Below are positions 56,411 to 64,000 of a DNA stretch of 64,000 nt, piece by piece. The position numbers and the translations under genes are program-made. This DNA comes from Fragum whitleyi (taxonomy: Eukaryota > Mollusca > Bivalvia > Cardiida > Cardiidae): contig OX411556.1 of assembly GCA_948146395.1 (NCBI GenBank), positions 5,741,083 to 5,805,082 on the forward strand. The letters are read 5' to 3'. How positions within the stretch are numbered: the first letter of the stretch is position 1; the number at the start of each line of letters is the position of its first letter. The notes below the pieces were generated by a model that was not told the origin of the DNA, searched no databases, and saw only the letters and a list, made by a program, of their open reading frames with translations.

Positions 56411-56663
56411 GATCTGGGTCCGAGGTTATAAAAATTTTCTCAGTCTCAATTCAAAATTTTCTCAAATTTAAACTGAAAATTAAAGGCGTAAGCCTGTTGT
56501 AACACAAATAAAAGGGTATGAAGGTAAAAGATAATATTAATAAGTTTTTTATATATAACAACTGATTAATATTATCTTTTATGCTAATATATTTATTTTA
56601 ATTCCAAATTCGAGAAAATCCTCAGTTGAGCACGAAAAATGTATTATAACCTCGGGCCATGAT
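56411..56663. mobile_element. CTGGGYCCGAGGTTATAA-family MITE, copy 1
   Basis: Inverted ends GATCTGGGTCCGAGGTTATA and (from the right) ATCATGGCCCGAGGTTATAA. A second pair inside: AAAGATAATATTAATAAG / TGATTAATATTATCTTTT. Non-coding. Copy 2 is at 61041-61293. Confidence 0.8.
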
Positions 56664-56931
56664 TTAAATGAGATTTCGTTGACTTCAAATCCAGACATCG
56701 CTACACCATAGCGTATTGTAGTGATCTTGATTTTATTTGTTTCGTCAAGAACGCACCATTACATTTTCGTTAACATAATATTATATTATACAATTATCAT
56801 ATTTGCAACCTTTTAGGTTTTACTTGCGACGATTAGACGACAAAACGATGTTTAAAATACGGCAAAATTAAATAATGCATTCTGTATGTAAACCCAAACG
56901 AGTTCAAACTCACTTAGTCCTCATACGTTTA

Positions 56932-57660
56932 TTATAGGGATGAGGGTCTTTTTCACTGCGTTTAATGGGGTATAAAGTGCAATTGCCTTAGCACATGGCA
57001 AATAACGACCGTAAGGCAATTGCACTTTATACCCCAATAAACGCAGTGAAAACGACACTCGTCCCCTATAATTGCAATCATCTGGATCGAAGAAACTATT
57101 AAAATACTCAGCAAAACATTGAAGCTTCAAGTCTACTTTCTGTGCGTATAAATTACACATTCTATTTTTAGATCGTGTATTATTTATCTCGCTATCGAAG
57201 TGAAATGTCATATAGTAAAACAAATGATACACAAATAAAAGACAACATTAAATTTCGTAGAGGTATTTATGACAAAAAAGCTTGTTTCTGCCAAGCTAGT
57301 CTGTATTTTTAAATGAAAACGGCGTGGTCGGTCTTAGTTGAGAGGGTTGCTTGAAGGTCGTCGTCGACTCGCTGTTATTTAAGTTTAGATCGGCTTAGAA
57401 TCAGAATTGCGTGCTTGTAATCGTAAATTATTTCGAAAATATATCAATTTATAATAGATTGAATAGCAATGTTGCGTTGATGATCGGGAACTAGGTTTAT
57501 TCGAGTTTCTACAACTCAGGACTTGCAGGTCGAATTTCGGGGTTTTCCCGAAAGACCTATTGCGTTTTATACAGAAATAAAGTGCAATGGATTTCCCCAC
57601 GTGATGCGATTTAAACCAATCAGAATTCTTTATTCTATTGGATTGGTATTATATAAGTGT
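56932..57660 (+). repeat. ~0.7-kb repeat, copy 1, with 141-bp palindrome
   Basis: The left part (56932-57072) is a near-perfect palindrome. TATAGGGATGAGGGTC and CACTGCGTTTAATGGGGTA in one arm, and GGGGTATAAAGTGCAATTGC in both arms, surround a short GCACATGGCAAATAACGACC loop. The rest (GGTTGCTTGAAGG, CGAGTTTCTACAAC, AATAAAGTGCAATGGATTTC) matches 61615-62280 in reverse orientation. The minus ORFs 56921-57232 and 57385-57600 have no motif. Confidence 0.8.
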
Positions 57661-57946
57661 ATATGACTAAACCCTCCAAACAATCGTCAATATTGGTTGT
57701 TAGGTATTATTGACAAATGCTCTTGGAATAGAATAGAATTGAATAGAAATAAATCCTAAAATTGTTTTAATAGAAAATGAAATGAAATATTAGATATCTG
57801 TTAAACATTTTACTTCAAATATTACAAACTTTTATAGAGAACACCGAAATTATTGTGGCCTTCATTAGAGTTAATTTACATTTACCTTCACATCTACAAC
57901 CCTTTCAAACCATGAAATACCCACTCATCTAATCAACCAAAATGAC

Positions 57947-59081
57947 AGGTATAGTCCGTTTGACTTCTATATGGACCATCATTTCGTCGAAAATCTTAGA
58001 ATTGGATTAATGAAACGTATCTTTTTCTTGTTATATCATATTTTCCATCTAATTCCATGACGAATCTTGTTTTTCAGAATTTTTCAATATAAATTAATGA
58101 TTTTGTCCGTCCGTCTACATGATAACTCCTACCCTTTCATGCCTTCTTGTGGCTGTAATAAACGGAATAGCGACTTGCACAACTAAAAATAGGTCTGATT
58201 TGCATAGGGGTCGAGTCAAAAGTGTATGATCTTAAGCTAGTCGTTTTGGTATAAAATCAAGTATTTTTATAAAATTAATTTTGTCGAGGATTTTTAATTC
58301 CTTGGGATATTAAATCTGAGAGTATTCTCTCTTTGTTTAAAAACCAATTGGCCAGATGAATGATAATTGTCGTTGTCTATTCTGAGACGAACCCCATTTT
58401 CACATATTTAGACCAATCAAAAAGCATAATTCAACGAAGTCGTTGTGAATTTCACGAGGAAACCTAGATAAGCAGGCGAATAATAATGGTACAGATCACG
58501 TGATATTTAAATTTAAGATGACATGACCGTCGATATGCAAATTAGTATGTCCAAATAAGGAATAATGGTCATTTCTTCTGTCAAATGTTTACTATTAAAC
58601 CACGTGTTTTCACACTATGTTTGCATCTTGTTATAGGTAGATTTTGCGCGGTGAGCCTTGAAATCTACTTTAAACTGTTAAATTCCCGTGCTTTTCTTTC
58701 AAAATAGATAAAATATGTTTAAACAAAATACCTAAAAAGTTACAAATTGTTTACAAATGTATCATATGCTTTTTAAATATACCCGATATACCTTTGGTAA
58801 TGGATTCAGCGTCTAGGCCAGAGCTCAGTTTTGAAAATACACCTATACTACTAAACAGACTTCTTCACCCCCCGTGTTTAAGAGCGGAAAATGCGTTAAT
58901 ATTAACATTAACTAGATAGACAAAATCATTATTTTGAAATAATTTAATTTTCAAAAAATATTTTTTGGAATGGTATTAGGCTGAAATTAAGATTTTACCA
59001 CATACAAATTCTTCTTTCAAACCCGATTTTATGCATTTGATGAAAAGGTCGGTCCATATGGAAGTCAAACGGACTATACCT
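57947..59081. mobile_element. 1.1-kb TIR element (AGGTATAGTCCGTTTGACTT)
   Basis: Inverted ends AGGTATAGTCCGTTTGACTT plus CTATATGGACC on the left, and the same sequence (CCATATGGACC variant) inward from 59081. About 30 bp match with one mismatch. There is no transposase ORF. A TSD is not clear. Confidence 0.8.
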
Positions 59082-60489
59082 AGGTCTAAGATGGTTTGCA
59101 CCATGCCGCCTATGTTACGATCATTGTACCTGTGTACTAATTTAATACTTACTCAGATTTCTTTTTGACGTGAAAACCTATTGCAAACGAAAACATACGC
59201 ATTCACATGGGTTCAGAAAATCACGTGATTTCCGCAAACAAACAAAAGAAAAATCAAGATAATAAATTAGAAAATAATTAAATAAATGCTTTAATCTAAT
59301 GAAATATCTATACTGAGCAAAAATAAAAAGTATCCACCAAATAAAACTTCGTATTTCTTTAAAGGTGCACACAGGAATTCTATGAAACATATTGCAATTT
59401 ACGCCCTGATCATTTGGAAATAGATTTTAAAAGATTTATGAGATTTGAAGAAGCCGCTACCGAATTGTAGGCGCTAACGTAGCCAGGGGGTCGTTTTCAA
59501 AAATCGCAGACTCTCAGTTAACTATTCAAATGATATTCCGACACTTTAAAGCTTGCGAAGAGCAATATTATTGAGTTAGTTATTCTGGGTTGATAAGACA
59601 ACTTGATTCCTTCTGCTAATTCCTACTAATGTTACGTCAAATGAACACAAACATTCATAAATCATCTTACGCAGATTCAAAGCTCAAGTTAACAAAATTC
59701 TGTTTGCTCGTTCCTTGTCAAGAAAATCAATCCCAAATTGCTCTATTTCATTTTTTCTAAAATCAAAACAACATTTGCATTGCCTCGTTACGTCAACGTT
59801 TCATCTTGCTCATTGGAGAGGCTCGAATGAATATCAAGGAAATTGGCTCGCCTTATACCCGTTAAGAATTAAATTGCAATTGACTTAGTTTTAAAGTTTG
59901 ACGTTTTTAAAGGTTCAGACATTTATTTCACTTCCGCTTTGAAATAGTGGTTAGGAAGCGTAGAGGCAATCGCGTCAACGTGAATGGAAAAATTTGGCGT
60001 GACGTCTTTTCAGTTGCCCTACTGAGTTGAAGAGGGCGAATGGCAATACTACTCTATCGAAAACGGCCAGCACATTTCTTTATTGTTCTTCTTTTTCAAC
60101 TAACGTCCGTAAAAGTTACTCAACGTTTGACGTTTTTTGATTACGCATGTGGTCAAGTTTTCCTCGGTCTCGTTATAAAACTGTGTTGTACGGAACACAA
60201 CTATTGTTTGATTTTCTTAACCACAGAGCTTTAGAGGTTAAATTCACTTGAGAAGAAACTCAAGATCGAACACATGACGCACGTCGACGTAGAAAACAAA
60301 GATTTCGACATTTATTGAAAAACACTAAAAATGACACGTTGCTTGAATGGCAAATCATGTTTGCATGAGAAAACGTAGCAATGCAAACACAATGGTACCT
60401 TAATTGATCATTTAATCTTAGAAATATGAAAGTTATTGACAAAAGAAAAGTGGATACTTTCTTTTTTTGCTGAGTATATATTTACTATA
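59082..60489. other. No gene recognised
   Basis: AT-rich sequence with short motif-free ORFs (59178-59390, 60040-60234, 60260-60442). Confidence 0.5.
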
Positions 60490-60609
60490 TATAATGGCAT
60501 TGTTACCTGTATGTACATGTACATTTTGTTGTATTATTATGTATTGTAATGACGATGAACATGAATGTTCAAGTCATTTTGTAAATAAAATATGTTCTGT
60601 TCTGTTCTA
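60490..60609 (+). mobile_element. LINE-type 3' tail fragment, (TTCTG)n
   Basis: Ends GTAAATAAAATATGTTCTG followed by further TTCTG units, matching the reversed tail at 56163-56250. Only the 3' end is present. Confidence 0.55.
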
Positions 60610-60920
60610 ACAGCCATCAGAGAAATCCTTGCCTTACACATGTGTAAGATCGCATTTTACGTGACGTCATCTACCGCATGTTTTTGCAGTATTTCTGTCT
60701 TCAGATCGTTTCAAAAGTTAGTATTGAACATACACAATGTTATTAATGTGATAAAAACATTTTTTTCATTTGGGACAAGCTGATTTTAAACTCGCCTAGA
60801 AGGTTTTATTCTAATATCGGTTAAGATCAGATTATCTCCAATAAAATTTCAAGACAGATCCTATATTTCTCATATGGTCAGCCCGTCTTCTATAACAAAC
60901 AGCAATCAGAGTTACAAATG

Positions 60921-61014
60921 TGACCGGTCATGTTAAAAGGGAACCATCTGGGAACTTCATTAAAGAAATATTTGAACGCACTACCCAGATGGTCCCTTTT
61001 CGCGTGACGGGTCA
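60921..61014. mobile_element. 94-bp TGACCGGTCA MITE with 6-bp TSD
   Basis: Arms TGACCGGTCATGTTAAAAGG/GAACCATCTGGG and CCCAGATGGTCCC/CGCGTGACGGGTCA fold on each other. CAAATG lies immediately on both sides (60915-60920, 61015-61020). Related to 52746-53003. Confidence 0.85.
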
Positions 61015-61040
61015 CAAATGATCTATTTTTTATTTGAGAC

Positions 61041-61293
61041 AATCTGGGCCCGAGATAATAGAAGTTTTCTCATTCTCGATAAAAAATATCCTCAAATTTC
61101 AATTTGAGATAAAAGCCATAATTCTGTTTTAACAATAAAAAAAATTATTATCATAAAGGATTATATTAATAAGTTGTTATAAATAACAACTTATTAATAT
61201 TATCTTTTATTTTCATATATCTATTTCAATTTTGAAATTTGAGAAAATTCTTAGTTGAGCCTGAGAAAGGTTTTATAACCTTGGGCCCTGATC
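61041..61293. mobile_element. CTGGGYCCGAGGTTATAA-family MITE, copy 2
   Basis: Ends AATCTGGGCCCGAGATAATA and (from the right) ATCAGGGCCCAAGGTTATAA. The centre AATAAGTTGTTATAAATAAC...TTATT is palindromic. Same length (253 bp) as copy 1. Confidence 0.8.
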
Positions 61294-61614
61294 TTAACCG
61301 AGTCTAGAGTAGAACTGTTATTTAGAGAGCCTTAGCGAGCCTTGCCGAGCTTGATAACTTTCCTATTCTAGACAAGGTTAAGATAAGCTTATCTCAACGA
61401 AAATCGGGTACAGATTCTTTCTCTCACATAAACACATGGTTTGAAAGATAAAGCTCATATTGGTAAAGCACTGATGATTAAACAACAACAACGCGATAAC
61501 GTACATTTATATGATGTCATCATGACGTCATTTGAAATATGATTCTATTTCTGATAACTGTTTGTTATAGAAGATAACACGAGCTATGTGGAATGAGCTT
61601 TCCTGAAACTTGTA

Positions 61615-62280
61615 TAATTGCAATCCAACAAAATAAAAAGAGTTTTGATTGGTTTAAATCTCATCACGTGGAGAAATCCCTTGCACTTTATTTCTGTATA
61701 AAATGCAACGGATTTCGAGAAATCCTCCTACCTCCAATCTGTTAGTCCTGTGTTGTAGGAACTCGAAAAACCCTCGTTCCCCTTCCACATCGTAGCGCTG
61801 CTATTCGATATTTTTGGAAAGTAAAATAATTTGGAACGAGTTTATGAGCAAAAGCATGCGGTTCTGAGTCGATGTTTACAGCTAGTCGACAAAGACCATC
61901 AAGCAACCCTGTCAACTAAGCCGGAAAGTTTCATTATCAAAATGCAGAATAACTTGTCAAAATGATGTTTTGATCCTAAGTACCTCTAAGAACGTCAAAA
62001 TTGTCTTTTATTTTTGTAGCATTTGATTAACTTTATGCCACTTAACTTCCATGGCAAGAAAAAAATATACACGGACTAAAAATAAAGATTTGGTAATCTA
62101 TACGCGCAGAAAGTGGACTTGAAACTTTTATATTTACCCGAGTCTGTAAATAGTTTCTTAGATTTAGAGGATTGTAGTTATAGGGGCTGACTGCGTTATT
62201 TGCCATGTACTACGGCGATTGCACTTTATACTCAAATAAACGCCGTGAAAAAGACACTCATCCTTGTAGTAAGATTTTTC
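61615..62280 (-). repeat. ~0.7-kb repeat, copy 2 (inverted relative to copy 1)
   Basis: TTGATTGGTTTAAATCTCAT, CACTTTATTTCTGTATAAAA, GACCATCAAGCAACCC, CGCAGAAAGTGGACTTGAA and GCAATTGCAC-like CGATTGCACTTTATACTC mirror 57660 back to 56932. Only one arm of the palindrome is kept here. Confidence 0.75.
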
Positions 62281-63180
62281 TTCGAGTTACGCATCCACAG
62301 TGCTTCTGATTTTAAAGATTAGAACCACTTGAGAACACAATTTGATCAAAACATTTGACTTGTTGATTTGGGAAATTGCTTTAGATAAAATGTCCTTGTA
62401 TAATAGAGCATTTCATGTATGTCTTTTACTTCAATTCTATCATATCCCCTGACATTTAAGGAATAGAATGGTCACCTCAGTGATGTCCTTCAGTATTGCA
62501 ATGAAAGAAACCTTGTCTTTATTTAGCATATATATATTTTTTTTGCCAAAAATGTTTTGATACCACCTATGACGTCATCATGACGTAAGCTCTGGCACGT
62601 TACCGCCATATCTTTATCATCTAAGCGATCTAAAAAGGATTTTAACGCACAAAAATGTGTTCATGTGAGAAAAGGATTATTTTACCTGCCTTTTTACGAC
62701 ACGATCTGATCTTAAACTCGTCTGGAAATGAAAAGTTATTAAGTTCGCCAATGCTCGCTTTATAACATTTTTATTCCAGACTCGTTTTAGATATCCTTTC
62801 GTCAAAATATTATCTCACGACAGATCCTATGAGTTATAATACACAAAGAAATAAATTTATACTTAAGCTTAGGGAATTTTTTTAAAGATTTTATGACAAT
62901 GGCACTGCAAAAGTCTCATTAACGCCATTCTCGCGACACTTTGTTCCAAGATCATTTCCGCTAAAGACGTCGTAACTTGCTATTCAAATGACAATTGTCC
63001 GAACCATTTAACGGCATTTTTTCTGCCTCGAAGACGTTAATGCATTGGGAAAAATATCACATGAATATCTTTTAATGATGGTCTTCTTTTTCTTATGGTC
63101 CAAGAACTCTCATAAGAAGAAGGTAATAACTAAATATATATACACAGTTCAGAACAGTGTGTAATTAACAGGAATTCAAT
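62281..63180. other. No gene recognised
   Basis: AT-rich sequence. GACAGATCCTATG near 62820 also occurs near 60855, hinting at another diverged repeat pair. Confidence 0.45.
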
Positions 63181-63184
63181 CAAA

Positions 63185-64000
63185 AATCAACCAAAATCAA
63201 TTGCAGCAAGTAGCATCGTGACATTGACATTCACCACAGAAACATCCACAGCAACTTTGAGACAGATTAAGCCAAAATTGTGACTACTAGAGTGGTAAAG
63301 TTAACAACATCATGAAATTGACAAGGTGAATGATTTTGGAATTATTAAGGAATGGAATTGAATGAGTACGAGGAGCGAGTTTTGAGTGAATTTAATGGGA
63401 GGTAATTCTATATCGCAAATTTTGTTCGGAATGAACAAAATTAGCGATATTGATTACCTCCCTTTAATAGAAATGCATAAAAGTTGTATATAAAGCTACC
63501 AATTTCTTTGAAAATAAATGAGACGCTAACAATTTGAATTATGTCTGTGAAATAGCGATTTTTCGCTATCAAAATTTATTTTGAATGACGTTGCTGATCC
63601 AATATTTTTAAATGGGTTTGAGCGTTTTTGAATGGTTTGAGTGAGTGTTTGAAATGAATGATTGGAGCGCTGAGTGAGCGATTTAGAATGCTTTTGATAG
63701 AGTTGAACGTCAATTTCACGATGTAACTAACTGTAACAAGAAAATCTTCTTTTCCCTTTACATATGCCGGAATGCCACCCACTTCAATATAAATTTACTT
63801 AAGCCTAGACAAACATCATGAGCAAGCTTCAGAAAGACTAAGCAAATATTGTGACATGTAGAGTGGTAGCAGGTAAATTGTCTATAAGGCTCATTTTCCC
63901 TTAACATGAGTTTGGTTGTAACCAAACTCATTAGGAGTCTTTCTTAAGCCTAGAAAATAGCCTGAGCAACTTTGAGAAAGATAGAGCCAAAATTGTGACC
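63185..64000 (+). repeat. Bivalve-type tandem repeat, running off the window
   Basis: Phrases GCAACTTTGAGACAGATTAA / AGCCAAAATTGTGACTACTA / AGAGTGGTA recur at ~63235-63297, ~63797-63873 and ~63945-64000. A CAGTTAAC element is inserted in one unit. GAGTGGTAACAAG is restored if the element and one TA are removed. I recall similar units as common in bivalve DNA. Confidence 0.65.
63298..63733 (+). mobile_element. CAGTTAAC element, reference full-length copy (436 bp)
   Basis: Uninterrupted. Left end AAGTTAACAACATCATGA (consensus CAGTTAAC) after TA at 63296-63297, and right end CACGATGTAACTAACTG before TA at 63734-63735. The hairpin (GGGAGGTAATTCTATATCGC ... GCGATATTGATTACCTCCC) lies at ~63397-63463. 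The right arm has short repeated words (GAGTGAGTGTTTGAAATGAA, GGAGCGCTGAGTGAGC). No ORF: non-autonomous, Tc1/mariner-type by its TA duplication. Confidence 0.92.

Overview
The window looks like intergenic, repeat-dominated DNA from a metazoan, most likely a (heterodont) bivalve mollusc. The base composition is AT-rich. There are no prokaryotic gene arrays and no recognisable host exons. Instead I see remnants of APE-type LINEs, a Penelope-like element (PLE), tRNA-derived SINEs and many non-autonomous TIR elements. Several motifs recall repeats I know from bivalve sequence: the 'GCTCACCTGAGCAC...CAGGTGAGCGATCTAGG' element at 17168-18257, the GTCGACAC hairpin at 52901-52966, and the 'gcaactttgag...agccaaaattgtgac...agagtggtaacaag' units near the right end. 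The species call is inference. Every coding region I can support belongs to a mobile element, and all are broken or truncated.

Layout. 1-10 kb: scattered palindromic MITEs, a LINE C-terminal fragment (2123-2674), tRNA-derived SINEs (8047-8338, 8704-8893) and relics of a recurrent ~436-bp TIR family, called here the CAGTTAAC family (TA target duplication, internal hairpin). 10.8-16.6 kb: a tandem array of five ~1.2-kb units. Each unit is one CAGTTAAC element inserted in the middle of an oppositely oriented one, so a nested insertion has become a satellite. 16.6-19.5 kb: further CAGTTAAC copies, one split by the 1.1-kb bivalve-type element. 20.0-22.0 kb: a ~2-kb repeat (A) holding a hammerhead-like motif and a 57-bp minisatellite; its partner (B) lies at 30.5-32.0 kb. 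22.1-24.5 kb: a 2.4-kb TIR element with a 5-bp target duplication. 25-30.4 kb: a decayed LINE on the minus strand, interrupted by two DNA transposons (TSDs AAT and TA) whose removal restores the LINE reading frame.

32.6-50.6 kb is a direct tandem segmental duplication. Copy E (32573-37305) is followed by copy F (37348-50600). F is swollen by a second copy of the 2.4-kb element (38004-41563), which itself carries a PLE fragment flanked by (TA)n, and by a CAGTTAAC element (42220-47446) that carries a long LINE reverse-transcriptase ORF. E supplies the empty sites for both insertions, and F supplies the empty site for a 303-bp insertion in E. The order of events can therefore be read directly.

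50.6-64 kb: more CAGTTAAC copies, two copies of a CATTCGG TIR element, a SINE, several palindromic MITEs, inverted copies of a ~0.7-kb repeat (56932-57660 and 61615-62280), a 1.1-kb TIR element (57947-59081), and an intact 436-bp CAGTTAAC copy (63298-63733) inserted in a bivalve-type repeat that runs off the window. The sequences do not cooperate as a pathway. What links them is nesting, duplication and tandem amplification of mobile DNA.
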